A DNA stretch of 64,000 nt from Comamonas sp. NLF-1-9 (GCF_019195435.1 NZ_CP078069.1:1922001-1986000), one strand, 5' to 3'. Shown: positions 27,512 through 37,798, counted from the stretch's first letter. Numbers and translations: made by a program. The notes: generated by a model not told the origin, from the sequence alone.

Positions 27512-30399
27512 GCGCCGCCCTCCTCGATCGCCTGCACCACGCGCTCCATGCGCATGAAGCGCGAGCCCTTGACCAGCACGCTGGCGGTTTGCGGCAGGCA
27601 TTCGAGCACGCGGGCGATGAGCGCGGCGGCATCGTCGAAGCACTCGGCGCCCGCGCCAAAGGCCTGCGCGGCGTGGCCGGAGAGCGCGCCCAGCACCAGC
27701 AAGCGCTCCACGCCCTGCGCCCGCGCATAACTGCCTGCTTCGGCATGGAATTGCGGCCCCTGGCTGCCGACCTCGCCCATGTCGCCCAGCACCAGCAGAC
27801 GCGGCGCGGGCAGGCTCGCCAGCACCTCGATGGCCGCGCGCACCGAGTCGGGGTTGGCGTTGTAGCTGTCGTCCACCACGCTCAGGCGGTGTGCGCCGCG
27901 CTGCAGTGCAAAAGCGCGCGAGCGCCCGGTGACAGCGCGAAATTGCGCCAAGCCCTGCGCCAATGCCTGCAGCGGCGCACCAGCGGCCAGCGCGCAGGCC
28001 GCAGCCGCCAGCGCGTTGAGCAGGTTGTGCCGTCCGGCAATCGCCAGCCGCGTTTGCAGCTCGCCCGCGGGCGTGCGCAGGGTGAGCTGCCAGGCGTCGC
28101 CCTGCCACTGCGCGCGCGCGCAATGCACGTCGGCCGCGGCATCGTCGCCAAAGGTGAGCACGCGCCGCTGGCCGGCCAGCTCACGCCACAGTGCACTGTA
28201 TTCGTCGGCATGCGGAAAGACGGCCACGCCGTCGGCGGACAGGGCCCGCAGCACCGCACCGTTTTCATGCGCCACCGCCTGCACGCTGTGCATGAATTCC
28301 AAGTGTTCGCGCTGGGCGTTGTTCACCAGAGCGACCGTGGGCTGGGCCATGGCGGCCAGCGCGGCGATTTCGCCCGGATGGTTCATGCCCAGCTCGACCA
28401 CCGCCGCGCGGTGCGCGGGGCGCAGACCCATCAGCGTCAGCGGCACGCCGATGGCGTTGTTCAAGTTGCCGCGCGTGGCCAGGGCTGCGTCGCCCAGCCA
28501 GGCCCGAAGGATGGCCGCCACCATCTGGGTGACCGTGGTCTTGCCGTTGCTGCCGGTCACCGCCACCAGCGCCAGCGCGTGCTGGGCGCGCCAGGCCGTG
28601 GCCAGTGCGCCCAGCGCCTGCAGGCTGTCGGGCACGCTGATGCCGGCAAGGCCCGCGGCTTCAAGCCCGTGCTCGGCCAGCGCCGCTGCCGCGCCGGCGG
28701 CGCGCGCCTGGGGCAGAAACTCATGCGCATCGAAGCGCTCGCCCTTGAGCGCGACGAACAAGTCGCCCGGCTGGAGGCTGCGGCTGTCGCTGTGCACGCG
28801 CAGCAGGGGCGTGGCGCCGTCGCCCACCAGGCGCGCGGCCGGCACGCGGGCCTGCAGCAGCGCATGCGCCTGCGCCAGCGTGCACATCGGGCCCAGCGTG
28901 CCCGCGCGGCGCTGCAGCGCAGCGCGCGCGTGCTCGGCGTCGGAAAACGGGCGGCGCACCCCGGCGGTTTCCTGGTAGTCCTCATGGCCTTTGCCGGCGA
29001 TCAGCACCACGTCGCGCGCATCCGCCTGCGCCAGAGCCTGGGCGATGGCCTGCGCGCGATCGACTTCGACCTGTACCGCGTCCGCAGCCGCGCCCATGCC
29101 GGCGCGCACCTGGGCAATGATGGCTTGCGGCGCTTCGCTGCGCGGGTTGTCGCTGGTGAGCACGCAGCGCTCGGCGCCGGCCTGGGCGGCCTCGCCCATC
29201 AGCGGGCGCTTGCCGGCGTCGCGGTCCCCGCCGCAGCCGAATACGCACCACAGCCGCCCGCCGCGCTGGCGCGCCAGCGGGCGCAGCGCGGCAAGCGCCT
29301 GGGTGAGCGCATCGGGCGTGTGCGCGTAATCCACCACCGCCAGCGGCTGGCCGGCAAGTGCCACCTGCTGCATGCGCCCGGGCACCGGTGCCAGGTCGGC
29401 GCAGGCGCCGCAGGCCGCCGCCAACGGCACGCCGAGCGAGCGCAGCGTGGCAATCACGCCCAGCAGGTTGGCCGCGTTGTAGTCGCCCACCAGGCGCGTG
29501 GCCAGGCTGGCGCGCTGGTTGCCTTCGACGACGTCAAAGACCAGGCCCTCGGGGCCGTGGCACAGGTTTTCGGCGCGCAGGCGCGCAGGCGCGGCCACGG
29601 CCACGCTCCACAGGTCGAGCGCGCGCGGCGCAAGCTCCGCGTGCAGGCGCACGCCCTGCGCATCGTCCACGTTGACCACGGCGGCGCGCAGGCCGGGCCA
29701 GTCGAACAAGGCGCGCTTGGCCTGCCAGTAGGCCGCCATGCTGCCGTGGTAGTCGAGATGATCCTGGGTGAAATTGGTGAAGATCGCGGTGTCTATGCGC
29801 GTGGCCGCCAGGCGCTGCTCGGCAATGCCTATGGACGAGGCCTCGATCGCGCAGGCGCGCCGGCCTGCGCCGAGAAGGTCTGCCAGCGCCTGCTGCAGCA
29901 CCACGGGGTCTGGCGTGGTCATGCCGGTGCTCGCAAGCCGGCCCAGCGATCCCGCACCCAAAGTGCCGACAAACCCGCATCCACCAAGCGCTGCCAGCTC
30001 CTTTTTTGCGAGTTTTTCAATGGCTTGCGCGAGCCACCAGGCGGTGCTGGTCTTGCCATTGGTTCCGGTCACCGCCAGCACGCGCATCTGCGCGCTGGGC
30101 TCGCCCAGCCAGGCGCTGGCGATGGCGCCGGTCTTCGCCTTCAGGCCGGGCAGGCGCGCGAGCTGCGGCGCATCGGCTTGGGCGTCGGGCACGAGCGCGG
30201 CCGCATCCAGCACGCAGGCTTCGGCGCCGCGCGCCAGCGCGTCGCTAGCGTGCGCCCATGCCGCTTCGGGCGCACTGGCCCAGGCAAGAAAGCCGTCTCC
30301 CGGCGCCACCTGGCGGCTGTCGGCGCGCAGCCTGGCGCCCACCCGCGCGCGCAGGAAGGCCAGCGCCTGCTCTGCGTTGGCGAGCATGGCGACGCTCAC
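27508..30399 (-). CDS. murE-murF: MurE-MurF fusion: tripeptide and pentapeptide ligase
   Basis: One uninterrupted 963-residue frame holds two Mur ligases. Residues 1-~503 are MurE: ATP loop GTNGKTS at 112-118, [17 protein letters not shown] around the carbamylated lysine, and the meso-diaminopimelate motif DNPR at 417-420. MurF follows from about residue 505 ([12 protein letters not shown]), with ATP loop GSNGKTT at 616-622, [13 protein letters not shown] and [14 protein letters not shown]. The fusion is known from Bordetella and other Burkholderiales. I chose GTG at 30399, overlapping the ftsI stop (GTGA) with GAGGAG 8 nt upstream; an ATG at 30387 is the alternative. An internal ATG at 28887 could in principle yield free MurF, but no ribosome site is evident. 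Confidence 0.96.
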   Translation of the reverse strand: MSVAMLANAEQALAFLRARVGARLRADSRQVAPGDGFLAWASAPEAAWAHASDALARGAEACVLDAAALVPDAQADAPQLARLPGLKAKTGAIASAWLGEPSAQMRVLAVTGTNGKTSTAWWLAQAIEKLAKKELAALGGCGFVGTLGAGSLGRLASTGMTTPDPVVLQQALADLLGAGRRACAIEASSIGIAEQRLAATRIDTAIFTNFTQDHLDYHGSMAAYWQAKRALFDWPGLRAAVVNVDDAQGVRLHAELAPRALDLWSVAVAAPARLRAENLCHGPEGLVFDVVEGNQRASLATRLVGDYNAANLLGVIATLRSLGVPLAAACGACADLAPVPGRMQQVALAGQPLAVVDYAHTPDALTQALAALRPLARQRGGRLWCVFGCGGDRDAGKRPLMGEAAQAGAERCVLTSDNPRSEAPQAIIAQVRAGMGAAADAVQVEVDRAQAIAQALAQADARDVVLIAGKGHEDYQETAGVRRPFSDAEHARAALQRRAGTLGPMCTLAQAHALLQARVPAARLVGDGATPLLRVHSDSRSLQPGDLFVALKGERFDAHEFLPQARAAGAAAALAEHGLEAAGLAGISVPDSLQALGALATAWRAQHALALVAVTGSNGKTTVTQMVAAILRAWLGDAALATRGNLNNAIGVPLTLMGLRPAHRAAVVELGMNHPGEIAALAAMAQPTVALVNNAQREHLEFMHSVQAVAHENGAVLRALSADGVAVFPHADEYSALWRELAGQRRVLTFGDDAAADVHCARAQWQGDAWQLTLRTPAGELQTRLAIAGRHNLLNALAAAACALAAGAPLQALAQGLAQFRAVTGRSRAFALQRGAHRLSVVDDSYNANPDSVRAAIEVLASLPAPRLLVLGDMGEVGSQGPQFHAEAGSYARAQGVERLLVLGALSGHAAQAFGAGAECFDDAAALIARVLECLPQTASVLVKGSRFMRMERVVQAIEEGGA

Positions 30400-32147
30400 A
30401 GCAGCGGCTCCTCGATCGGGTTGGAGACGATGAGCGGCTTTACCGCCAGGTCCGGCGCCACGCCCATCAGGCGCAGGGTCTGCTGCACCACCTCGCTGAA
30501 CACCGGCCCCGAGACCGCGCCGCCGTAGTACACGCCGGCCGAGGGCTCGTCGATCATCACGCCGACGATGATGCGCGGCTGGTCGATCGGGGCCATGCCG
30601 GTGAACCAGGCGCGGTACTTGCCGGCGGCGTAGGCCTTGCCTACCTGCTTGCGTGCGGTGCCCGACTTGCCGCCTATGGAGTAGCCCATGGTTTGCGCCT
30701 TCTGGCCGGTGCCGCCCGGACCGGCCGCCAGCCACAGCATGTGGCGCACGAGCTGCGCATTCGTCGCGGAGAACACCCGTGTACCGACGGGCGCCTCGCT
30801 GCGCTTGAGCATGGTCGCGGGAATCACCATGCCGTCGTTGGCAAACACGGTGTAGGAGCGCGCCATTTGAAACAGCGACGCCGACAGCCCGTAGCCGTAG
30901 GCCATGGTGGCCTGCTCCACCGGCTTCCAGCTCTTCCAGGGGCGCAGGCGCCCGCTGGCCGCGCCGGGGAAGGCGAGTTCAGGCCTTTGCCCGTAGCCCA
31001 GGGCCGTGTGCACCGTCCACATCTCCTGCGCCGTCATGCGCTGGGCGACCTTGAGCGCGCCGATGTTGCTGGACTTCTGGATCACGCCGTCCACGGTGAG
31101 CGCGCCGTAGTTGTGCGTGTCCGAAATCGTGAACTTGCCCAGCGCATAGCGCCCCGGCGAGGTGTCGATGATGGTGTCGTGCTTGACGCGTCCGAGCTCC
31201 AGCGCCATGCCAATGGTGATCGGCTTCATGGTCGAGCCCGGCTCGAAGGTGTCGGTCAGCGCGCGGTTGCGCAGCTGCTCGCCGGTGAGGTGGCGCCGGT
31301 CGCTCGGGTCGTAACTGGGGTAATTGGCCAGCGCCAGCACCTCGCCGGTGTGCGCGTCGAGCACCACCACGCTGCCGGCCTTGGCCTTGTGCGCGATCAC
31401 GGTATCGCGCAGCTTCTGGTAGGCGAAGAACTGGATCTTGCTGTCCACCGACAGCTGGATGTCGCGCCCGTCCACCGGCGGGGTTTCGGTGCCCACGCCC
31501 TCGACCACGCGCCCGCGCCCGTCCTTGATCACGCGCAGCGAACCGGGCTTGCCCGCCAGCTCGTCGTCGAAGGCGAGCTCCATGCCCTCTTGCCCGTGGT
31601 CTTCGACGTTGGTAAAGCCCACCACGTGGGCGACCGATTCGCCCTCGGGGTATTCGCGCTTGTATTCCTTGCGCAGGTAGATGCCCTTGATGCCCAGAGC
31701 CATGATCTTCTGGCCCAGGTCCCAGTCGAGCTGGCGCTTGAGCCAGACGAAGGTTTTGTCTTCGTCGGCCAGCCGGGCCATGAGCCGCTCCAGCGGCATG
31801 TCCATGAGCCGCGCCGCTTCCTTCAGGCGCTGGCGCACCGTGGGTTGCTGGTCTTCCACGTCCTCGGGGATGGCCCAGATGCTGGCCGCGGGCACGCTGG
31901 AGGCGAGGATCAGGCCATTGCGGTCGAGCAGCCGGCCGCGGTGCGCGGGCAGCTCCAGCGTGCGCACGAAGCGCACCTCGCCCTGGCGCTTGAAGAAGTC
32001 GCTGTGGATGACTTGCACATAGGCCGCGCGCGCGGCCAGCGTGAGAAAGCCCAGGGCCACCAGCGCGACCACGAACTTGCTGCGCCACACGGGGGTGCGC
32101 GCGGCCAGCAGCGGGCTGGAGGCGTAGTTGACGCGGCGCCGGCTCAT
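30396..32147 (-). CDS. ftsI: Septal peptidoglycan transpeptidase FtsI (PBP3)
   Basis: Class B penicillin-binding protein that cross-links septal peptidoglycan. The 583-residue product has a short cytoplasmic tail, one membrane anchor (residues 24-45), a pedestal domain (AHRGRLLDRNGLILASS) and a transpeptidase domain. Active-site motifs are STMK (S305-K308), SSN (359-361) and KSGT (494-497). The ATG at 32147 overlaps ftsL by 4 bp. Confidence 0.97.
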   Translation of the reverse strand: MSRRRVNYASSPLLAARTPVWRSKFVVALVALGFLTLAARAAYVQVIHSDFFKRQGEVRFVRTLELPAHRGRLLDRNGLILASSVPAASIWAIPEDVEDQQPTVRQRLKEAARLMDMPLERLMARLADEDKTFVWLKRQLDWDLGQKIMALGIKGIYLRKEYKREYPEGESVAHVVGFTNVEDHGQEGMELAFDDELAGKPGSLRVIKDGRGRVVEGVGTETPPVDGRDIQLSVDSKIQFFAYQKLRDTVIAHKAKAGSVVVLDAHTGEVLALANYPSYDPSDRRHLTGEQLRNRALTDTFEPGSTMKPITIGMALELGRVKHDTIIDTSPGRYALGKFTISDTHNYGALTVDGVIQKSSNIGALKVAQRMTAQEMWTVHTALGYGQRPELAFPGAASGRLRPWKSWKPVEQATMAYGYGLSASLFQMARSYTVFANDGMVIPATMLKRSEAPVGTRVFSATNAQLVRHMLWLAAGPGGTGQKAQTMGYSIGGKSGTARKQVGKAYAAGKYRAWFTGMAPIDQPRIIVGVMIDEPSAGVYYGGAVSGPVFSEVVQQTLRLMGVAPDLAVKPLIVSNPIEEPLL

Positions 32148-32443
32148 CGCCCGGCCTCCGCCGCCGGCAACAGGGGCGAGCCATCGGCCGCCACGTACAG
32201 CGTGGTCGCGGGCGTGGGCGTGCGCATCTGCAGCTTGTCGCGCGCCAGGCGCTCGATGCGCAGCGGCGTAGCCTGCGCGCGCTTGTCCACCAGCAGGCGC
32301 TGGCGCTCGACCTCGAGCTGGCGCGCCTCGACATTGGCGCGGTGCCATTCGGTGTTGAGCCGGCGCGATTCGTAGCGCACCTGCACCAGCCACATGCCGC
32401 TGGCCATGACCGCCAGCAGCAAGACGATGCTCATGCGCGTCAC
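32144..32443 (-). CDS. ftsL: Cell division protein FtsL
   Basis: Small bitopic divisome protein, 99 residues: membrane segment [17 protein letters not shown] at the N-terminus followed by a coiled coil ([19 protein letters not shown] and onward) and the typical [13 protein letters not shown] ending. It pairs with FtsB and FtsQ. I start at GTG 32443, which overlaps the rsmH stop (GTGA) and gives VTRMSIVLL, close to the MTR start usual in relatives; the ATG at 32434 is an alternative three codons later. Confidence 0.92.
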   Translation of the reverse strand: MTRMSIVLLLAVMASGMWLVQVRYESRRLNTEWHRANVEARQLEVERQRLLVDKRAQATPLRIERLARDKLQMRTPTPATTLYVAADGSPLLPAAEAGR

Positions 32444-33366
32444 GCCGGCGCTCCCGTGCGCTCGGCCACGCGCATCACGGCGCTGCGCGCGCGCGGATTG
32501 GCGGCGAGCTCGGCCGCGCCCGGGCGCACGCGCCCCAGTGCCTTCAGCGGCATGGCGCGCGGCGCGCTGGGCGGCAGGCGCCGGTCCACCGCTTCGCGCG
32601 CGTTGCGGGCGATGAACTGCTTGACGATGCGGTCTTCCAGCGAATGAAAGCTGATCACCACCAGCCGCCCGCCGGGCGCCAGCACCGCGAGGCACGCCTC
32701 TAGCGCCTGGCGGAGATCTTCGAGCTCGGCATTGATGAAAATCCGAAGAGCCTGAAATGTGCGCGTTGCCGGGTTCTGCCCGTGCTCGCGGGTGCGGACC
32801 GCGCCAGCCACGATGTGGGCGAGCTCGGCAGTGGTCTGAACAGGCCCCTGCTTCTCGCGCCGAGCAACAATCGCCTTTGCAATGGCGCCAGCAAACCGTT
32901 CTTCACCATAGTCACGTACTACCTCCGCAATTGCTGAGGGCTCGGCATGCGCGAGCCACTGGGCCACACTCTCTCCGCGCGTCGGGTCCATGCGCATGTC
33001 CAGCGGCCCGTCGAAGCGAAAGCTGAAACCGCGCTCGGGCGCGTCGATCTGCGGCGAGCTCACGCCCAGGTCGAGCAGCACGCCCGCAACGCTGCCCGGC
33101 GCGAGCTGCTCCAGACCCTTGAAACTCTCATGGCGTATCGAAAAGCGCGCATCGTCCAGCGCCGCGGCTGCGGCCACGGCCTGGGGGTCCTTGTCGAAGG
33201 CGATCAGGCGCGCGCCCGGACCCATGCGCTCGAGAATGCGGCGCGCATGCCCGCCGCGCCCGAAGGTGCCATCGACAAACACCGCGTTGGGCGCAGCCAC
33301 CTCACCCAACAAGGCGCTGACCGCCTCGTCGAGCAAGACAGAGGTGTGTGAAGCCGCGCAACCCAC
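32440..33366 (-). CDS. rsmH: 16S rRNA (cytosine(1402)-N4)-methyltransferase RsmH
   Basis: SAM-dependent methyltransferase (formerly MraW) modifying C1402 of 16S rRNA in the decoding centre. The 308-residue protein has [16 protein letters not shown], the SAM motif [49 protein letters not shown] and [15 protein letters not shown]. The start is GTG at 33366, 11 bp after mraZ. Codons for residues ~137-225 (about 32690-32960) are markedly less GC-rich at third positions than the rest of the gene and its neighbours, suggesting a recombined segment. Confidence 0.96.
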   Translation of the reverse strand: MGCAASHTSVLLDEAVSALLGEVAAPNAVFVDGTFGRGGHARRILERMGPGARLIAFDKDPQAVAAAAALDDARFSIRHESFKGLEQLAPGSVAGVLLDLGVSSPQIDAPERGFSFRFDGPLDMRMDPTRGESVAQWLAHAEPSAIAEVVRDYGEERFAGAIAKAIVARREKQGPVQTTAELAHIVAGAVRTREHGQNPATRTFQALRIFINAELEDLRQALEACLAVLAPGGRLVVISFHSLEDRIVKQFIARNAREAVDRRLPPSAPRAMPLKALGRVRPGAAELAANPRARSAVMRVAERTGAPA

Positions 33367-33376
33367 CTGGCAGCCC

Positions 33377-33805
33377 TCAGAAGGAAAAGTCCTTGAACAC
33401 GTCAGGCATCTGAGCCTGCATGGCCGCGGCTTCCTTGGCCTCGTAGGTGGTCTTGTCCCAGAGTTCGAAGTGCGTGCCCATGCCCAGCAGCACGGCTTCC
33501 TTGACCAGGCCTGCCGCCGCGCGCAGCTCGGGCGAGATCAGCACCCGGCCGGTGCCGTCCATCTCCACGTCCATGGCGTTGCCCAGAAAAATCCGCTTCC
33601 ACCACTGCGCCTGCATGGGCAGCTGGGCGATGCGCGCGCTGAAGGCCTCCCACGCCGGGCGCGGAAAGACCATGAGGCAGCCGTCGGGGTGCTTGGTGAT
33701 CGTGAGCTGGCCGCCGGCTTGCGCCAGCAGCGGCTCGCGATGGCGCGTGGGCACCGCCAGACGCCCCTTGGCATCCAGACTCAGCGAAGATGCGCCTTGG
33801 AACAC
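33377..33805 (-). CDS. mraZ: Transcriptional regulator MraZ
   Basis: First gene of the cluster: a DNA-binding AbrB/MraZ-fold protein that assembles into rings and represses its own operon. The 142-residue length from GTG 33805 matches the family, with the paired motifs [18 protein letters not shown] and [16 protein letters not shown] and the C-terminal [15 protein letters not shown] more upstream in-frame GTG at 33868 would add 21 glycine/serine-rich residues, but it falls inside the MraZ operator, so I reject it. Four matching binding sites lie 61-95 bp upstream. Confidence 0.94.
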   Translation of the reverse strand: MFQGASSLSLDAKGRLAVPTRHREPLLAQAGGQLTITKHPDGCLMVFPRPAWEAFSARIAQLPMQAQWWKRIFLGNAMDVEMDGTGRVLISPELRAAAGLVKEAVLLGMGTHFELWDKTTYEAKEAAAMQAQMPDVFKDFSF

Positions 33806-33865
33806 GGACTTGAGACCCCCCGGATTGAAACTTCCACCGCCGCCCACGGAACTGGGCTGAGACGG

Positions 33866-33900
33866 CACTTTTTACCACTTCAGTGCACTTTTTTGCACTG
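33866..33900 (-). promoter_or_regulatory. MraZ operator: four AAGTG boxes at 10-bp spacing
   Basis: On the minus strand the core AGTG occurs four times with exact 10-bp periodicity (forward CACT at 33866, 33876, 33886 and 33896), three of them as AAGTG. MraZ is known to bind tandem direct repeats with one helical turn spacing (TGGG repeats in E. coli; AAAGTG repeats in Mycoplasma). The array sits directly downstream of the -10 hexamer of the mraZ promoter, a position suited to repression. Confidence 0.75.
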
Positions 33901-33924
33901 TAGCAGGAAAGCGGGTCCACGCAA
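33897..33924 (-). promoter_or_regulatory. Putative promoter of the mraZ-dcw operon
   Basis: Minus-strand TTGCGT (33919-33924) and TACAGT (33897-33902) are 16 bp apart. The predicted start of transcription is near 33890, within the MraZ boxes, giving a leader of about 85 nt before the GTG start. Confidence 0.55.
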
Positions 33925-33972
33925 GAGGGTTGCGCCCTAAAAATTGTGAATGAAATCAAAGGTTTAGCGCCC

Positions 33973-33985
33973 GCAGTTAAACTGC
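33973..33985. promoter_or_regulatory. Short palindrome upstream of the mraZ promoter
   Basis: GCAGTTAAACTGC is a perfect 13-bp palindrome about 50 bp upstream of the -35 element. It could be a regulator site; no regulator is suggested by the sequence. Confidence 0.3.
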
Positions 33986-33992
33986 AGGACAG

Positions 33993-34012
33993 AAAAAACC
34001 TTGATAGTCAAG
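33993..34012 (-). terminator. Probable terminator after hslU
   Basis: On the minus strand CTTGA-CTA-TCAAG is followed by a GG and six T. The stem is short (5 bp), so efficiency may be modest. It lies about 60 bp after the hslU stop and upstream of the mraZ promoter, separating the two units. Confidence 0.5.
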
Positions 34013-34017
34013 AACTT

Positions 34018-34040
34018 GGATCACATTGCGCAAGTGATCC
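34018..34040. promoter_or_regulatory. Inverted repeat GGATCAC...GTGATCC
   Basis: Seven-base arms GGATCAC (34018-34024) and GTGATCC (34034-34040) flank TTGCGCAA, itself palindromic, so the element is nearly symmetrical. It has no adjacent T run on the hslU side, so it is either part of a bipartite hslU terminator or an operator. Confidence 0.35.
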
Positions 34041-34070
34041 ATGAAGCGCGGGCGCCAGGGCCCGAGCTGG

Positions 34071-35387
34071 TCACAGGATGTAGCGCGAGAGGTCTTCGTT
34101 GGCGCTCAGGCTGGCCAGGCGGCTGTCCACCAGGGCGGCGTCGACCACCACGGTCTGGCCCGAGAGCCGGGTCGCATCGAAGCTCACCTCGTCGAGCAGG
34201 CGCTCCATGACCGTGGCCAGGCGGCGCGCGCCGATGTTCTCGGTGCGCTCGTTGACTTCGAAGGCGATCTGGGCGATGCGCGTGATGCCTTCGGGCGTGA
34301 ACTGCAGCGTCACGCCTTCGGTCGCCAGCAGCGCCTGATACTGGCGCACCAGGCTGGCGTGGGTCTGGGTGAGGATGGCCTCGAAGTCCTGCACCGACAG
34401 CGAGCCGAGCTCGACGCGGATGGGAAAGCGCCCCTGCAGCTCCGGGATCAGGTCGCTGGGCTTGGAGAGGTGAAACGCGCCCGAGGCGATGAACAGGATG
34501 TGGTCGGTCCTGACCATGCCGTACTTGGTCGATACCGTGGTGCCCTCGACCAGCGGCAGCAGGTCGCGTTGCACGCCCTGGCGCGAGACGTCGGCGCCGC
34601 TCGTCTCCTGGCGCGTGGCCACCTTGTCGATCTCGTCGAGGAAGACGATGCCGTTCTGCTCGAGGTTCTCGATCGCGCGGCTGCGCACCTCTTCCTCGTT
34701 GACCAGGCGATGCGCCTCCTCGTCGCTCACGAGCCTGAGCGCCTCGGCGATGCGCAGCTTGCGCGTGCGGCGCTTTTCCTGGCCCATCTGGGAAAACAGC
34801 CCGCGCAGCTGCTCGGCCATCTCCTCCATGCCCTGGGGGCCCATGATCTCGACCTGCGGACGGGCCTCGGCCACTTCGATCTCGATCTCCTTGTCGTCGA
34901 GCTCGCCCTCGCGCAGCTTCTTGCGAAACACCTGGCGCGCGGTGCTGTCCGCGCCCGCGCCCTCGCTGCGCGCGGGCGGCACCAGCACGTCCAGGATGCG
35001 CTCCTCGGCCGCATCCTCGGCGCGCGCGCGCAGCTTCTTCATGTCTTGCTCGCGCGTCTGCTTGACCGCCACCTCGGCCAGGTCGCGGATGATCGCGTCC
35101 ACGTCCTTGCCGACATAGCCGACCTCGGTGAACTTGGTCGCCTCCACCTTGATGAAGGGCGCGTGCGCCAGGCGCGCCAGGCGCCGGGCGATCTCGGTCT
35201 TGCCCACGCCGGTGGGGCCGATCATGAGGATGTTCTTGGGCGTAATCTCGCCGCGCAGCCCCGCCTCCACCTGCTGGCGGCGCCAGCGGTTGCGCAGCGC
35301 GATCGCCACCGCCCGCTTGGCGCTTTGCTGGCCGACGATATGGCGGTCGAGTTCGGAGACGATCTCCCGGGGGGTCATGGCAGACAT
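34071..35387 (-). CDS. hslU: HslU ATPase subunit of the HslUV protease
   Basis: AAA+ unfoldase that feeds substrates to HslV. The 438-residue protein starts with [17 protein letters not shown] after a three-residue extension, has Walker A GPTGVGKT, Walker [12 protein letters not shown], the pore loop GYVGKDV, and the I domain (about residues 110-230). The C-terminal LSRYIL inserts into HslV. The gene follows hslV by 60 bp, a gap that contains a dispersed repeat. Either ATG 35387 or 35378 may be used; neither has an obvious ribosome site. Confidence 0.97.
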   Translation of the reverse strand: MSAMTPREIVSELDRHIVGQQSAKRAVAIALRNRWRRQQVEAGLRGEITPKNILMIGPTGVGKTEIARRLARLAHAPFIKVEATKFTEVGYVGKDVDAIIRDLAEVAVKQTREQDMKKLRARAEDAAEERILDVLVPPARSEGAGADSTARQVFRKKLREGELDDKEIEIEVAEARPQVEIMGPQGMEEMAEQLRGLFSQMGQEKRRTRKLRIAEALRLVSDEEAHRLVNEEEVRSRAIENLEQNGIVFLDEIDKVATRQETSGADVSRQGVQRDLLPLVEGTTVSTKYGMVRTDHILFIASGAFHLSKPSDLIPELQGRFPIRVELGSLSVQDFEAILTQTHASLVRQYQALLATEGVTLQFTPEGITRIAQIAFEVNERTENIGARRLATVMERLLDEVSFDATRLSGQTVVVDAALVDSRLASLSANEDLSRYIL

Positions 35388-35404
35388 TTTGTATGAAATA
35401 AGGC

Positions 35405-35442
35405 TCTAACGCCCGCCCATAAAGCGCGAGCAGCTATCAAAA
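35405..35442 (-). repeat. GATAGCTGC-type short intergenic repeat, copy C
   Basis: On the minus strand TTTTGATAGCTGCTCGCGC, then CTTTATGGGCGGGCGTTAG, fills most of the hslV-hslU gap, beginning 5 nt after the hslV stop codon. It lies inside a transcription unit, so it is not a strong terminator. Confidence 0.55.
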
Positions 35443-35447
35443 CGAGG

Positions 35448-35996
35448 CTAAAGCGTCTCTATCGTGTGGTGCATGTTGGTGTAGATGCACAGCTCGCCCG
35501 CGATCTCCAGCGCCTTGCGCGTGATCTCCAGCGCCGACAAGTCGGTGTTCTGCAGCAGTGCCTTGGCCGCCGAATGCGCATAGGCACCGCCCGAGCCTAT
35601 GGCCACCAGGCCGAGCTCGGGTTCGAGCACGTCGCCATTGCCGGTGATGATGAGCGAGGCGCTTTCGTCGGCCACCGCCAGCATGGCTTCGAGGCGGCGC
35701 AGCACGCGGTCGGTGCGCCAGTCCTTGGTCAGCTCGATGGCCGCGCGCGTGAGTTGCCCCTGGTGCTTTTCCAGCTTGGCCTCGAAGCGCTCGAACAGCG
35801 TGAAGGCGTCGGCCGTGGCACCGGCAAAGCCGGCGAGCACCTTGTCGTGGTAGAGCCTGCGCACCTTGCGCGCGCTGCCCTTGAGGACGATGTTGCCCAG
35901 CGTGACCTGGCCGTCGCCGCCGAGCGCGACCTGCCTGCTGCCGTCGGGCAGCTGGCGGCGCACGCTCAGGATGGTGGTTCCGTGAAACTGTTCCAT
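35448..35996 (-). CDS. hslV: HslV peptidase subunit of the HslUV protease
   Basis: Proteasome-like threonine peptidase. The 182-residue protein begins [14 protein letters not shown]: the catalytic threonine is T7, so a six-residue leader must be removed, unlike E. coli HslV where Thr follows the initiator Met. The loop after SVRR is a few residues longer than in E. coli. [33 protein letters not shown] and [13 protein letters not shown] are typical. It lies between the STAS-domain gene and hslU. Confidence 0.97.
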   Translation of the reverse strand: MEQFHGTTILSVRRQLPDGSRQVALGGDGQVTLGNIVLKGSARKVRRLYHDKVLAGFAGATADAFTLFERFEAKLEKHQGQLTRAAIELTKDWRTDRVLRRLEAMLAVADESASLIITGNGDVLEPELGLVAIGSGGAYAHSAAKALLQNTDLSALEITRKALEIAGELCIYTNMHHTIETL

Positions 35997-36051
35997 AGCC
36001 CCGACAGATGGCGGCGTCAGCGCGGTTTTGCAAGTGCCCGCGCCCGCCGGC

Positions 36052-37761
36052 TCAGTTCTTGCGCGGCTCCACCCAGGCGTGTTCGCTGATGCCGATCACG
36101 TTGAAGAACACCGCGACGAGCCGGTGCAGGTTGCGAAAGCGCAGCTCGCGCCCCTGGGCCTGCTGGCTCGCGGCCCAGTTGAGCACCGAGCCCACGGCTG
36201 CAAAGTCGATGCGGATCAGCCGCTCGCAGCCGATCACGAAGGGCTGGCCCGGGCGCATCAGCGACTCCAGCGGTTCGAGCTGGGCCTGCGCGTCGCCTTC
36301 GATCTCGCCGGTCAGCTCGGCCCTCGTCGGGGCTGCGGCCGCGTCCGCCAGCGCCTGCTCGTCCAGGCCCGCGTCGGCAAGGGCGCCGCCCGGCACCTCT
36401 TCGCCAAGCAGCTGGCACTGCGGGTCGACCCAGGACGGGGGCGAGACTTCGTAGGTGACGCAGTAGTCCAGCGCCACCTCCTCGAACTGGTCGGCCTCGC
36501 GCAGCAGGCGCAGCAGCGCCATGCGCAGCAGCCACCACTGCGGGTCGGCCTCGCGCTCGTCGGCCACGGTGTGCGCCTGCAGCAGCTTCTGCAGCGCGCC
36601 CAGGCCTTGCAGCCGCAGCTGCACCTTTTGCCCGGCCCATTGGCCAAACAGCTCGACGAGCGCGGGCAATGCGGCGCTCTCGATCTGCGTCAAGCGCGCC
36701 CAGTTCAGCGTCCACGGCGGGCTGGAGCGCGCCAGGTTTGCCTGCAGCGCCGCGACCGACTGCTGCCCGAGCGTGGCCGGCGCATTCCAGTGCAGCTCAC
36801 GCTGCGCCGCCCCTTCGCCCTCGCCCACCGGCTCCACCCCGAGCTGCGCTGGAATGGAAAACCACAGCGGCGCCGAGCGCCCGTAGCGCGCGGCGTATTC
36901 GATCGCCAGTGCATCGAAGGGCGCCTGCTCGCCGGTGGCGCGGTACAGGTCGAACAGGGTCATCCAGATCTCGTGCTGCTGCTCGGGGTCGTCCTGCGCG
37001 TGCTGCTTGAGCACATTGGCCAGGCAACGCCCGGCGCCCGCGTAGTCGGCATTGGCGAACAGGATCGCGGCTTCTTCCAGATCAGGTTCGTGCACGAATT
37101 TTTCCTCTCTCGGCCCATCCGCCGCGCCGGCGCCTGCCTCCAGCGCCGATGCGGTGAACGGATAAGCTGCATTCTCGTCGGTGAACAGCGCGCTGGGCAC
37201 TTCGCTGTTGACCAGGCTCTCGGCGCGCAGGGCCGAGGGCGCCGTGGGGGCGAAGGCCTGCAGCGGGTCGTGCCAACTGCCTGCCTCGGCGCCGGAAGCC
37301 GGCGGCGGCAAGGTAGTCTCACCCGGCGTGGCTGCGCATTCGCTCGCCTCCTCGGCCAGCCGGGCCGGGCGCGTGGGCGTGGACGGCGCATTGCCGTGGG
37401 CCTTCCACCACTGCTGGGACATCTGCTGCTCGATCGCGTTGATCTTGCGCAGCGTCTCGGCGCGCTCGGAGCGCTCGCCCACGCCGGTGCTCAGAAAAGA
37501 GGTCTGCGCGCGCGCCTCGTCGTAGGCGACGTCGGGCGAAGCCTCCTTGCGGCGCAGCTTGCGCAACTGCTCGAATTCGCGCTTGCGCACGAAGTCGTTG
37601 CGCCGCTTGCGCTCGATCATTTCCTTGAGCTTCTGGCGCGTGTACTGCGACTCGCGGTTGTCGCCCAGCGCGTCCAGATCGCTCCAGTCCACCGAAGGGT
37701 TGCGCACGAAACGCACGACCTTGGAGAGCAAACCACCGGGGGCGGTGTCTTCTTTGGCCAT
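36052..37761 (-). CDS. STAS-domain protein of the dksA-hslV interval
   Basis: A 569-residue soluble protein. The N-terminal ~110 residues are basic and helical ([26 protein letters not shown]), the centre is a variable low-complexity region, and residues ~250 onward form a helical domain ([18 protein letters not shown] resembles TPR packing). The C-terminus resembles a STAS/MlaB domain ([19 protein letters not shown] and [14 protein letters not shown]). The ATG at 37761 is supported by AGGAG 4 nt upstream. The position between dksA and hslV is, as I recall, conserved in Comamonadaceae. The function is unknown; STAS domains often bind partners in stress or envelope pathways. Confidence 0.75.
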   Translation of the reverse strand: MAKEDTAPGGLLSKVVRFVRNPSVDWSDLDALGDNRESQYTRQKLKEMIERKRRNDFVRKREFEQLRKLRRKEASPDVAYDEARAQTSFLSTGVGERSERAETLRKINAIEQQMSQQWWKAHGNAPSTPTRPARLAEEASECAATPGETTLPPPASGAEAGSWHDPLQAFAPTAPSALRAESLVNSEVPSALFTDENAAYPFTASALEAGAGAADGPREEKFVHEPDLEEAAILFANADYAGAGRCLANVLKQHAQDDPEQQHEIWMTLFDLYRATGEQAPFDALAIEYAARYGRSAPLWFSIPAQLGVEPVGEGEGAAQRELHWNAPATLGQQSVAALQANLARSSPPWTLNWARLTQIESAALPALVELFGQWAGQKVQLRLQGLGALQKLLQAHTVADEREADPQWWLLRMALLRLLREADQFEEVALDYCVTYEVSPPSWVDPQCQLLGEEVPGGALADAGLDEQALADAAAAPTRAELTGEIEGDAQAQLEPLESLMRPGQPFVIGCERLIRIDFAAVGSVLNWAASQQAQGRELRFRNLHRLVAVFFNVIGISEHAWVEPRKN

Positions 37762-37798
37762 GCGCTCCTGCCCGTGATTGCCTGCGCAGCCGCCCGGC

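Noticed and set aside
28880..28890. Frameshift or missed stop between murE and murF
   Set aside because: The junction is in frame with sensible codons, and the fusion is known in related bacteria.
27589..30528. 979-codon open frame antisense to murE-murF
   Set aside because: Arg/Gly/His-rich translation typical of the reverse of a GC-rich gene; no domain or ribosome site.
33806..33868. Upstream GTG start for mraZ
   Set aside because: The codon falls in the MraZ boxes and the added residues are low-complexity; the shorter protein has the family length.
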